Shown here: positions 1-9,976 of the stretch, piece after piece
Layout of the letters: each line of letters starts with the position of its first letter
Numbering within the stretch: position 1 is the first letter of the stretch
Assembly (NCBI GenBank): GCA_024195585.1
Contig: SWBL01000523.1
Span: 1-24,433, forward strand
Length of the DNA stretch: 24,433 nucleotides
Direction of reading: 5' to 3'
From: Aureobasidium sp. EXF-3400
Taxonomy: Eukaryota; Ascomycota; Dothideomycetes; Dothideales; Saccotheciaceae
Position numbers and translations under genes: made by a program
The notes under the pieces: model-generated
The model's database searches: none
Seen by the model: only the letters and a program-made list of their open reading frames with translations
Told to the model about the DNA's origin: nothing

Positions 1-244
1 GACGTGGCCGTTCTTTCTCAGGGCAGAACACTGCATGGGGTAGGTGGTGGAGGCACCGGCATCGGTGGACTCGAAGGTGTGCTGCTCGTGCTATAGGACG
101 GGGTGGTCAGCATGTTGAGCAAGCGGCAGCCGGGATTGGGCGAGTCGGCTTTGTTGTCGCGGCGCGGGGTCGTGTCTGAACATTCGCGCAGGACAGCAGA
201 GCTCTCGGGAGGAGCTGACGTACCTGGGCGTCGTTGTCGGCCAT
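1..244 (-). CDS. eIF5A: Translation factor eIF-5A, N-terminal part (runs off the left edge)
   Basis: The first 37 residues of eIF-5A, the hypusine-containing factor that helps ribosomes through difficult peptide bonds and termination. Exon 1 (224-244) encodes only MADNDAQ. A 133-base intron (91-223, donor GTACGT, acceptor CTATAG) follows, and exon 2 (1-90) continues in phase 0. The segment with [23 protein letters not shown] is the highly conserved start of the family, just before the hypusine loop, which lies outside the window. The ATG sits in a strong context (CAAAATGGC). The intron is longer than others here and sits after seven codons, a common place in fungal eIF-5A genes. The gene is divergent from vps52. 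Identity is very secure; only the rest of the gene is missing. Confidence 0.95.
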
Positions 245-538
245 TTTGACGGTGTTGTGGTGGTGGTGGAGTGGTGATGGGTGGGAGATGGGAGTGTGGT
301 GATAGAGATGGCGAAAGGATGAAGAAAAGGATGAAGTCGAAAATTAGTGAAGTGGGGAAAGGAAGGCGCGGTGCACGGACGCGCGCAGCAGCAAGCAAGC
401 ACCCAGACAATCTCCATAACTCGAGCCAGCACCAAGGAAGGTGCACCCTGAGTCCGCCTCGTCTCACTCGACACCTCGACCGCACCACGACGTCGACCTG
501 CTGCTTCTCACGCGTTCGACCGTCAAACCGCAGATGGC
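245..538. promoter_or_regulatory. Shared divergent promoter of eIF-5A and vps52
   Basis: The 294 bases between the two start codons must hold both 5' leaders and promoters. The eIF-5A side is rich in CCA/TGG triplets (about 255-275). I see no clear TATA box. The reading frames crossing this stretch lack family resemblance and look like chance. Confidence 0.6.
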
Positions 539-548
539 ATGTGGCTAA
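534..548 (+). promoter_or_regulatory. Four-codon upstream ORF overlapping the vps52 start
   Basis: An ATG at 534 opens ATG-GCA-TGT-GGC-TAA, which overlaps the vps52 ATG at 539 in another frame. The upstream ATG has C at -3 (weak) while the vps52 ATG has G at -3, so leaky scanning would favour vps52. It matters only if transcription starts upstream of 534, which cannot be seen from sequence. Confidence 0.4.
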
Positions 549-2555
549 ATCGCTACTCCCAACACCCGTCGCCCTCGTCTTCGCCAGCGCCGCAACGAAG
601 ACCCAGTCACCTCGCCCCGGGGCCCCTTCCCCACAGACCTGGCATCGCGAATCGCTCATCCTCGCTGTCTCTCCTCACCAACGGATCTACCGACAGCCTG
701 CCTGCTGCTGCCAGATACCCACCTGCCCACTCCAACCTAAGGAACCAGCTCGATGCTTCTCCCGTTGACAATGTCCCGCATCCACTCGACGTCCTGCGCG
801 ATATCTTAGCTCCCGTCCAATCCGACTCCCTTCTCTCTGATGCCTCTGCTCACCATGCTGCAAACATCGACTTTGGCGAGCTGAGTCTACAAGAGTTTGC
901 CGATGCTGCCCCGTCTTCGGATCAACCTTCCGAACAGCCGTCTGTCGAAGAATGTATGTTGGCACGCCCTCGTTCGTCCTGGTCCCCCACCTGAAGCTTA
1001 GGTTTGTTTAGTCGAGAAGGATAAAGCCAAGTTTGAGGATTTGCACAAATCCATTGTCGCCTGTGATGAAGTTCTCAAGTCTGTAGAGAACTACCTCACC
1101 AGCTTCCAGGCCGATCTGGCCGCCGTCTCTGCCGAGATCGAGACGCTACAAAACCGCTCGTCTGCTCTCAACACTAAGCTTGAGACGCGTAAGCAAGTTG
1201 AGAAGTTGCTCGCTCCAGAAGTTGATGCCTTGACCATTTCTCCGTCTGTCGTACGAAAAATCTCAGATGGACCCATTGACGATGCGTGGATAAAAGCTCT
1301 GGAGGATCTGGAGAAACGCTCCAAGACCATTGACTCCAAAGCGCCTAGGTCTAAAAGTGCTGCGGATCTCAAGCCACTAATAGACAGCCTCAAAAACAAG
1401 GCTGTCGAGCGCACTCGTGATTATGTCGTATCTCAAATCAAAGCATTGCGTGCTCCAGGTGTCAATGCCCAACTACTACAGCAGAATAACTTCATGAGAT
1501 ATAAGGACGCCTTCCAATTCCTGGACCGCCATCAACCCCAATTGGGTCAAGAGATCGGTCGTGCCTACATCAACACTATGCGCTGGTTCTATCTGCACAA
1601 TTTTTCACGCTACAAAGCATCATTGGAAAAAATGAACATTCACGTTATCGACAAGAATGAAGTCATGGCACAAGACGATGCAACAAAACGAATGACTATA
1701 GTCTCTGGCTCACGAACACAGGCCGCACCGCACGATGCATTCTCGCTTGGTCGTCGCATGGACATGCTCAAGGGTAGCTTCAAGTCAGCCCTGTCTTCGC
1801 ATATTGCAGAAGAAGACAAGTCTGCGCACTACCTGGAAGCGCCGTTCAGAGCTTTCAATCTTGCGCTGATGGACAATGCTTCCGGCGAGTACTCTTTCCT
1901 GACCGGTTTCTTCTCCAAGCAATCGTACCACGAGGTCAATCGAAAGTTTACGGAGATATTCCAACCAACATTTGCTCTCGGTCAGGGTTTGACCAAGCAG
2001 TTGATTGACCCGACTGTCGACGCTCTGGGTCTGTTGATCACTGTCCGTCTAAATCAACAATTTGCTTTCGAGCTGCAACGAAGGAAAGTACCCGCTATGG
2101 AAGGCTATGTGAACGGCACGAATATGCTCCTGTGGCCGCGCTTCCAGATAGTCATGGATGCTCATTGCGAGTCGCTTCGCAAAGCCACTTCTTCACTCTC
2201 AGGTCGTCCAGCAGGTTCGGCGCTCAGTCTGACGTCTTCGGCATCCGCGCCACAATCGATTGCACCGCATCAGATAACCCAGCGATTTGCAAATTTCACT
2301 CAAGGAATTCTAGCATTGAGTAGCGAGGCTGGTGACGATGAGCCGGTTCACAACAGTCTTGGAAGGTTGCGTACGGATTTTGAAGCTTTCCTAACGAAGC
2401 TCAGTAAAAGCTTCGCCGAGCAAAAGAAGAGAGATCGGTTCCTTGCGAACAATTACTCGTTAGTTGGCACAATTATTGCTGAAACGGAAGGCAAGATGGC
2501 CGAGGAACTCAAGGCACACTTTGCAGAGAAAGCGGAAGAGTTTGGAGGTCGTTAG
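539..2555 (+). CDS. vps52: Vps52, subunit of the GARP tethering complex
   Basis: Predicted 652-residue Vps52/Sac2 protein, which with Vps51, Vps53 and Vps54 tethers endosome-derived vesicles at the trans-Golgi. Two exons, 539-953 and 1012-2555, flank a 58-base intron (donor GTATGT, acceptor TTTAG, phase 1). The start encodes MWLNRYSQ followed by a low-complexity Ser/Pro segment, as in fungal relatives. The core begins around residue 145 with KFEDLHKSIVACDEVL, then FQADLAAVSAEIETLQ and LNTKLETRKQVEKLL, predicted coiled coil. The stretch ending in ISDGPIDDAWIKALEDLEKR is a family hallmark. The C-terminal half (YKDAFQFLDRH, EIGRAYINTMRWFYLHNFSRY) is the conserved helical body. A canonical AATAAA lies 40 bases past the stop. 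Identity is firm by motif; the splice junction is inferred from consensus and frame. Confidence 0.93.
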
Positions 2556-3069
2556 ACATGAATTGAAACACGAGGACTGTTGGCTATTCATTCTAATAAA
2601 CCCTCGTGACAATTGAAGCTAGAAACGATTGACGCGAGAAGCTTCCAGTTTGACGACTAGGCATGCGTCAATATTTGAACAAAGCTGATGTCAAAAGCAG
2701 TGCGTGATAAAATGGCAAGCAGTGATGCATGTAGAAGAGCTGAGATCTGAGTTCGGAAACAAGCAGAAGAGTTGGCGAGACAGTTTCGTGGTCAGCATTA
2801 AGGATTGAGCGAAGAGCGGGTTTGCGCGCGGTGACCAAATGCCAAGATTTACCACCCATTCGGGACAGTTTAGTATGCGAATATCGACTTCTCTCTCTAC
2901 CATCGTTCACGCAGCCAACGATTCACAGCGCCTCATCTCTCGCATTCGCACGTTCGATTCTTAGCAAGCCACTCGCACCTCGTTCGAAACTCCAGACGTC
3001 AAGTCGCCACCTTCCACGCAACCACCATTCCATTAGCTTCACCTCCAAGCTTGCCCTCATTCAAAAAAC
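2556..3069. other. Intergenic: vps52 3' region and GYF-gene promoter
   Basis: There are 514 bases without a supportable gene. The left end carries AATAAA at 2595-2600. The right end (about 2885-3060) is pyrimidine-rich on the + strand, typical of a fungal 5' leader, ahead of an A-rich start context at 3063-3069. A 136-codon open frame crossing it has no ATG near its start and no recognisable sequence. Confidence 0.6.
2595..2600 (+). terminator. Candidate poly(A) signal of vps52
   Basis: Canonical AATAAA hexamer 40 bases after the vps52 stop codon, on the same strand. Cleavage would be expected a few tens of bases downstream. Fungi use this hexamer loosely, so it is a candidate only. Confidence 0.5.
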
Positions 3070-6000
3070 ATGGCGCCTCCAAGCACATTCGCATCCGCCG
3101 CCGCGGGCGGCAACACACCTACGACTCCGCGCACCGATGCCGCGGGAGAATGGTACGTCGATAGTGGCTCTCTCGAGCTCTGCTGGACGTGAAGCTCGGG
3201 AGGCGCAAACACAACCATGTGCAAGCGACTGACTCGGTGTGATCTCTAGGGCTCGTCGAACAAACGGCGCAACCCAGACCTTCCGTCGTCCTTCTGTCGC
3301 TACTTCGATCATGAGCTCCAATGCTAGGGAGTCGACTTCTGGCGCACAACCTGCCGTCTACGTACCTCCGCATCGCAATGGCCCCGCCCACTCGGACACA
3401 CGCTATTCCAAAAACCAACTTCTCGATCTGTACCACAGACAGAATGTAGAAGGCTCGCTAGATGACTCTCTTTCCCCTTTGTTCGTCGCAGGATGGGAGC
3501 CAAACCAGACCAACGGTGTCTCTCTGGGCGGCTGGGGCAGGAGGGACGAACAAGCCAAAGACCACGTCCCCGGTCCCGAGGTCTGCTGGGAAAAAGACGG
3601 CTCTACAGGGCCCTTGGGTCTGGTTGATATGAACGATGAAGAGAAGGAGGTACGTCACATCTTGGTGCCATGCGTTGATCTGCTGCTAAATCGTCTGGCC
3701 AGCACTTTTCATCTGTCAACTCGCCTCTGAAACCGCCCACTACCGTGACCAAAGATGCTGTCAATCCACCCATGCGCAAGATTTCTGTGTCGCAGAATGT
3801 CAACAGTCCTGGTGCGTTTGGTGTCAGCTCGCCTGGTGGCGCCAGACCTGGTCCTCGACGCCGCGAAACGCAGGAGGCCTATCCGTTCCCCTCGAGTTCG
3901 CAGCTCAACTCACCCTCTGTCGTCAAGGCTGCACGCGTCGAGTCTCGTCCCAGTTCTCCGCCTCCCTCTTTGACCAGAAGAAGAACCGACTTCAAGGATA
4001 TGGGCGACTCGTCGGATGAAAAGCCCGCCGCCGACGTTACCGACGCCGCTCGTGCTCCCTTCTCTGGTCTAAAGCGCACTGCCACTGGTCCTCTGAACAC
4101 GGCAGTCGGTGGTGGATCGTCGCCATGGTCTGCTACTCCCCAGAGTGCTGGCTTCTCGCCAATGGGTGCGTTTGGCAATTTCGCCATCAACTCCAATGCT
4201 ACTGTGGGCACTCCGACCGCCGACAAACGTCCTGGACTGGCCGGCGGTAGAGCCGAAAGTCGCTTCAAGGGCCTTATGGCCAAAGACAACGATGATGCCA
4301 AGTCATCGCAAGCGACTCCTGGAGGCTTGGAATCCATCCCACATGACGAGCAACAGGAACAGCATGCCACTGGTAGTGCTGCTCTCGGCGGCGGGCAGGA
4401 TATCTCTCCTCCTCGTAGCCGTGGCTTCGGTACTCCTAGTCGTCAGGACTCGCGTGATGACTTTGGCCATGGCGCCTTTGGCATGACATCAGATCCTTTC
4501 CGTACTCTCATGGGCCAGCAGCATGACCAATCCCACAGTCGTTCTCAACAGCAACAGCCCGCTGGTAACGATGCCATGAGTCCCGCGGATACAAACCCTT
4601 ATCAGAGTCCTGAGCACGCTCCTGCTGACCTTGGCGATACTGATGATGATACATCTGATCATCACAATGCTCATCTACCCAACCTGGGCGGAATCATGAA
4701 TGACTCTATGTCTTCCGGTGCTGGAGCATTCCATGGACTTGGTAACCTGGGACGCGTTCCAGCAGCCCCGCCTAGCGATCGTAGCCAGACCTCTAGCGTT
4801 GGTCCCAATAGAGGCTTCGGTGGCTTCTCCGGCCTAGGCGCCCTTCCTGGTCTCGGAGGTGCTTCAGCTTGGGGTGGCCCACAGGCCTCAATTGGGACGC
4901 CCAGTAGGGACAGGGCCAACATTGCCGGCAATTTCGGTGATAATCCATTCGGCTCTTCCGCTGATCTGGGCTCTCCCAGCCTTGCTGCTCTGAGCGGATT
5001 GGGAGCTTTCGGTGCTCATCCTGGCCAAAGTCGCGGTGGAAGCCGACTTGGTTCTCTCTTCCCTAGCGTTCAAGAGCAGATGCGTTCTGAACACGGAAGA
5101 CAGGACGACGAAGACGCTGGCTCCGCAGACTTTGCAAACCTCCCTCGTGACACGTCCAGTCCATTCAGACGTGCCGCTGAAGTTTCTGGTGCCTTCCCTG
5201 ACCAAGAGATGTCCCACCAGGAACCCATTGGCCAACGCGCTGCTCCACCCTCTGCTCCTTCGCAAGCTCAGGCTGTCAGCAGCTCCGCGTCCAATCAACC
5301 ACCTCCCGCCCAGCAGAAGACCATGGTTATGCCCGACCGTATGAGGTGGATTTACCGTGATCCTCAGGGTGTTACTCAAGGTCCGTGGTCAGGATTGGAG
5401 ATGCATGACTGGTACAAGGCCGGTTTCTTCTCTCCCGAGTTGCTTGTTAAGAAGTATGAGGATCCCGAGTACGAGCCTTTGGCACAGTTGATCCGTAGAA
5501 TCGGAAATTCTCGCGAGCCATTCCTTGTCCCTCAGATCGGCATCCCTCATGGCAACCCTACTATGCCTCAGCCTCCAGCTAACTGGACCAACCCCTTGTC
5601 TTCTGGTGGAGCCCAGCCACCTTTCGCCAGCAGCTTCCCGAGCTTTGGAACAACTCTGACTGCTGACCAGCAAAACGCCTTGGAGCGTCGCAAGCAAGAA
5701 GAGCAATACTTGATGGCTCGCCAGAAGGAACACCTTGCTCAGCAACAGTTCGCGCAGCGCTTCCAGGCCCAAACCGGTCAGCTGCTGTTCCCTCAGCTGC
5801 ACCATCAATCAAGCGTCCAGAGCTTACACAGTCAGCAAAGCTTTGGAAGCCTCAGTTCGCCTGCACCCCCATTCCCGCCCGCTCCTCTTTCAAACACCTT
5901 TAGCGGTACCACTGCGGTCGGTAGCACCCATGTCCCTGGCTTCTTCGACAACTCGTTCAGAAGCGCCGGGCCCCTTGGCGGTCTCGGTGCTATCGGTGCC

Positions 6001-7782
6001 GGTGTAGACTCGCTCGGCAACATCAGAGAAGAGGACATGCCTGGCATGGTCAACAGACTAAACCTCGGACGATCAACCCAAGGCAACTTTGGTGGCATTG
6101 GCCAGCCATTCCCTCAGTCCGACGAGCAGCGTCGCGTTTCCACAATGCTTGACGATCGCGCTCGTCTTGACCAACAGCAGGCACAGCATGATGCTGCTCA
6201 CCGTTTCCAGCAAGACCAGCCTGCAAGAAACGAGCAATTTGAACAATTCCAAAGCCTGCAAGAGCATGCTAGAGCCGATCCATTTGGCGTTGGCTCGGAA
6301 GGTGTCATTGGCCAGCCCATTGCTCCTCCATCTGAACAACAGCAGATCCAACAGGAGTTTGAGCAAGCCCAGTCCCCAGACGAGGCTCAATCTGAGTACG
6401 ATGCGCAATTTGAGGAAGAGGCCGAGGACGATGTTGCTGCCACCCCTTCTAGGCAGGAACCTTCTTTGACAGAACAAGTGCAGAAAGCCGCCTCTGTCAA
6501 GCAATCTCCTGCCCCTGCTTCGTCTCCTTGGGCCAAGGTCGACACTTCGCTGCCGCAACCTTTCCCTCCTGCACCGTCGCAGTCTCCTCTGCCAGCTCCC
6601 GCTGCTCAACGTAACAGATCTCACGTCGCTGATGCACTTCACGCTGAGTCTAGATCTCGCTCGCAAACCCCCTCAGCCGACACTCCCAGCGCCTCAGTCG
6701 CTCCTTGGGCCAAGGAGCCCGCTGAGTCTTCAAGAGGACCTTCTCTTAAGGAGATCCAGGAAGCTGAGGCCAAGGTAGCCGCTGAAGCCGAAGCACTTGC
6801 TGCCGAAGCACGTCGTGTTGCATTCGAGAGAGAGCTCGCTCAAGTCCAGCTGTCTACCGCACCTGCCCCTGGTCTCCCCTTGACATCCAACTGGGCGAGC
6901 AGCAACACTGCATCTCCCGCTACCGGCGTCGCTCCCTCGCCTTGGGCCAAGGCCGCAAAGGTAGTTGCCACTCCCACTACCGCCAAGAGCATGGCACAAA
7001 TCCAGAAGGAGGAGGAAGCTCGCAAGAAGCGTCTCGCAGCCGCCGCAATCACGCAGGCAGCAGTGGCAGCAGCCGTTGTTGGTGCCGCTCCTGCCCAGCA
7101 GACTGCTGGAGGCAAAAGGTATGCTGATCTCGCCAGCAAGGTGGCATCTTCTTCAACTCCTGCCAGCCCTATTCCTGGTGGTGGAAGTGCTTGGACCACT
7201 GTCGGCGCAAGCGGCAAGGTCAAGACTCCCCTGCCTGCTCCTACCCCCGTGAACAACAGAGTGGCCAGCTCTAGCGTTCTTCCCCCAGTGGTTGCTGTCA
7301 AGAAGACCGTTCCTACCAGAGCTACTGCTGGACCTTTGGCTGTCAACGCTATCGATGAGTTCAAGAAGTGGGCCGTGAACGAACTCAAGCACGATCTTAA
7401 CAAGAGCGTGACTGGTAAGCTTTTTCATCCATCAATAACAAATCTGCATAGTAAGCTAACAATATCTACAGCCGACGAATTCGTCAACAACCTTCTCTCA
7501 TTCCCTTCAGAGCTCGAGATTGTCACCGAAGCCGTCCACAGCGTCTCGCACACCATTGACTCGCGCCACTTTGCCGAAGAATTCATTCGCAGACGCAAGC
7601 TTGCTGACAAGGGACTGGTCGACACCACCAAGCCTGCCAGCCCTGCCGCTACTGGCCAAGCTGGAGGTTGGAGCGAGGTTGCCAAGAAGAACGCTTCGGT
7701 GCCCAAGCAGGAGCCCAAGGATGAATTGAACAATGGCAGCTTCAAGGTTGTGCCTACCAAGAAGAAGGGTGGTAAGAAGTAG
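3070..7782 (+). CDS. GYF-domain protein of the GIGYF/Smy2 family
   Basis: Predicted 1501-residue protein. Exons: 3070-3152, 3250-3649, 3703-7414, 7472-7782; the junctions restore EWARRTNGATQTFRRPS, NDEEKEHFSSVNSPLKPP and NKSVTADEFVNNLL. The GYF domain begins at residue 708 (WIYRDPQGVTQGPW, then MHDWYKAGFF), a Pro-rich-peptide binding fold. Near the N-terminus, Y80-SKNQ-LL fits the eIF4E/4EHP-binding motif Y-x4-L-hydrophobic. Most of the rest is low-complexity Ser/Pro/Gln, with Gln-rich coiled segments around residues 810-960. PWAK occurs three times (bases about 6520, 6700, 6940), and YADLASK and AWTTVGASGKVKTP are conserved fungal blocks. A helical segment near the C-terminus (FKKWAVNELKHDLNK to SRHFAEEFIRRRKLA) precedes a Lys-rich tail. 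Related proteins act in translational repression, mRNA quality control or ER-Golgi traffic. Family is secure; precise role is not. Confidence 0.9.
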
Positions 7783-8100
7783 AGTTTCAATCACCTGAAC
7801 TTGTTGAAGGAGGAGGATGGAAGACGATGAGCTAGTCACTTGTCCGTCGTCAGTAGCTCTTGCCGATCTGACTGTATAAGAATTGTATGTCTATCACATC
7901 GATCGCTTGTGTATACGACTGTTGTCTCGTAAATTGATTGAAATAAGAAAAGCAAAGTTCATAAAGCCATGACACGCAGAAGGCGGTGGGTATATACACT
8001 GATCCGAACCAAATAAGAAATGAAGCCTCTCATCAGCCAATTCAACCGAAACGCCCCTCGCATGGAAAATCCAAATAAATTCAAGCGTGGAGCGTCCCCT
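7783..8100. other. Convergent 3' region between the GYF gene and spc24
   Basis: The 318 bases hold the 3' ends of two converging genes. An A-rich run at about 7938-7957 may serve the + strand transcript. Nothing else is recognisable. Confidence 0.6.
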
Positions 8101-8810
8101 CTACATGCTGTTCCAGAAGTGATTTGCGTAGAAGAAGCGATCGAATTTGGGGTCCAGGTTGACGACATTGACGCTTCCCTTTGCAGTATTCCTAATAACG
8201 GCACGGGAAAAGTCGCCAGTGTTGTGGTCTTGCTCAGCGTCGATGCCCAGGCTGCGGTAAACACCAAGTTTCAATCTGAGAGATGTTTTGTCAGTTTGTT
8301 GGCTTCTGAGAGTGGACAATAGTGCAGCACTTACACAACCTCATCTTCAGCCTTGTTCTCAGCACTCTCAAGCTCATCGCCTTGATCATCCAACTTTTGC
8401 AACTGTTTCTTCAGAGAGTAAACATCAGAGCCCAATCTCTCAGCCTCAATCTCTAGCTCATTGGCAGCCTTTGCAACTCTGAACTTTTCAGTGTCCAGAG
8501 CTAGAATATCGGAGGCATGGGCGGCTGGATCGTGACGCGAGATTTCCGAATCGTGGGTTGCGCGTAGGTGTTGTGCTTTTCGCGAGAGCTGGGCGAGTTG
8601 GGTGTGTTGGGCGTTCAGGCGTAGAGAGCGAGCGCTGCGGAGAGTAGACAGAGAAGAGTGAATGCGTGAGATGGATTGTAGGTCGCTGTCTGTGTGGAAG
8701 TTGCGAGTTGTTTGGCGGATGAGCTGTGGGTGTTGTTGTTAGTTTGGTGTCGCAAGGTGTTTGTGACAAGAGGGGCGTACAGTGACGGGGTCTTCGTCGA
8801 AGAGAACCAT
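8101..8810 (-). CDS. spc24: Kinetochore protein Spc24 (Ndc80 complex)
   Basis: Predicted 197-residue Spc24. It pairs with Spc25 to link the Ndc80 complex to the inner kinetochore. Exons on the minus strand: 8810-8781 (only MVLFDEDPVT), 8723-8335 and 8275-8101, with introns of 57 and 59 bases (donors GTACGC and GTAAGT, acceptors CACAG and CTCAG). The join gives DEDPVTLIRQTTRNFH. Residues about 10-140 form the long coiled coil, including LDTEKFRVAKAANELEIEAERL, a well-conserved fungal block. The C-terminal globular RWD-like domain is LKLGVYRSLGID then FSRAVIRNTAKGSVNVVNLD and FFYANHFWNSM. Length fits the family. It is divergent from fis1. Identity is firm; exon 1 rests on conservation and consensus sites. 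Confidence 0.92.
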
Positions 8811-9094
8811 TTTTGGATTGTGGTTTGTTGAAATGAGGGCGTGTTCTCAGAATTCGTTGTTGAAGCGTGTATTGAAGACGTGGTTGCTATATTCTCGTGG
8901 TGGTTGTCGAAGGTGTTGATGGATGAATTCTGTGTTTACAAAAGACACTCTGGCCGAGCAACGCGGCTTCCGCTTTCCTCGGCGTGCGGGCAGAATGGAG
9001 AGACCCTGGCCGGCCGATGATCTCACATGCGACCGCCGCAAGTCAGTCAGCCACCAGCAATTCCACCTTCTTGCTCAACATCAACTACACAAAC
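8811..9094. promoter_or_regulatory. Shared divergent promoter of spc24 and fis1
   Basis: The 284 bases between the two start codons serve a cell-division gene and a mitochondrial fission gene. I find no clear TATA box and no ACGCGT-type cell-cycle box. The stretch is GC-rich in its right third. Confidence 0.5.
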
Positions 9095-9672
9095 ATGGGT
9101 GACCATCTTCCATGTGAGTCTGCACTTTCCTCCTGCTGCAGGTTTTCATACTAACGCTTTACTGCAGATGCCGCCGATGCGGAATCGTACGCCTCGCAAC
9201 TATCTCTCCTACGCCAGCCAACTAATCCATGAACCCCTTCAGTGCACTAAAGCCCGCCGAACTCCAAGTTTTACGCTCGCAATACGAGAAAGAAGGCGAA
9301 TACGTCTCTCTCCAGACCAAGTTCAACTTTGCCTGGGGTCTCATCAAATCCACCCAACGACAAGAACAACAAGAAGGCGTGCGCCTGCTCACCGAAATCT
9401 TCCGCTCGTCACCCGACCGCCGTCGCGAATGTCTTTACTATCTCGCTCTCGGAAACTACAAGCTTGGCTCGTATGCAGAGGCTCGTCGCTATAATGAGCT
9501 GCTCGTTGATTTGGAGCCTCACAATCTGCAAGCTCAGAGTCTGAGGCAGCTGATTGATGACAAGGTTGCCAAGGAGGGCCTGATGGGTGTTGCTATCGTC
9601 GGTGGTCTTGCTGTGGCTGCTGGTGTTGTTGGCGGTCTGCTCTTCAAGGGTGCAAGGAGCTCGAGGAGATAG
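9095..9672 (+). CDS. fis1: Mitochondrial fission protein Fis1
   Basis: Predicted 155-residue tail-anchored receptor on the outer mitochondrial membrane, which recruits the fission machinery. Two tiny 19-base exons (9095-9113 and 9168-9186) precede the main exon (9243-9672); introns are 54 and 56 bases (donors GTGAGT and GTACGC; acceptors TGCAG and TTCAG). Spliced, they give [20 protein letters not shown], which matches the fungal N-terminal arm. The body has the Fis1 TPR-like helices: [46 protein letters not shown] hydrophobic segment (about residues 125-147, rich in Gly, Val, Ala) is followed by a basic tail, KGARSSRR. An ATG at 9229 inside intron 2 is in frame with the main exon and could mislead gene finders. 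Identity is firm; the N-terminal exons are well supported by conservation. Confidence 0.93.
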
Positions 9673-9976
9673 AGACGCTGTCATGGACGCTGGTCGTTGC
9701 AATATCTCTCTGTCTTGATTCTCTCTGCTTCATCATCCCCTCTCGCTATCTTGCTGTTTTCTTTAATCTCTCTCTACATTGCTTCGGGGCTGATCAGGAG
9801 CCGTAGTTTATTGTACATGACTTTTCGATTCCTTTTCACTTGACTATCTTTTGTTTCATCTCTATCTATACAAGCCCGTCATCTAGGACGCTGGCCATGA
9901 CCATGACGATTGTTCTGGTTTTGCTCTACAAATCGTGTAGTTGCACCTGTCCACACGACCGTTACCATGCCTTCAC
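9673..9976. other. Convergent 3' region between fis1 and tsc13
   Basis: The 304 bases separate the stop codons of two converging genes. They are T-rich on the + strand just past fis1, as expected of a 3' UTR. No gene is supportable. Confidence 0.6.

Noticed and set aside
3061..3436. Minus-strand frames opposite the first GYF exons
   Set aside because: Arg/Cys-rich shadows of GC-rich coding DNA with no start or splice support.
7415..7471. Treating the GYF gene's last 1345 codons as one uninterrupted exon
   Set aside because: The 57 bases carry donor, branch point and acceptor consensus, and removal restores a continuous helical segment; the open frame through it is due to length divisible by three.
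9229..9672. Simple intronless fis1 model starting at MNPFSALKP
   Set aside because: The spliced model yields [16 protein letters not shown], which matches the conserved fungal N-terminus, with consensus donors and acceptors for both introns. The ATG lies inside intron 2.
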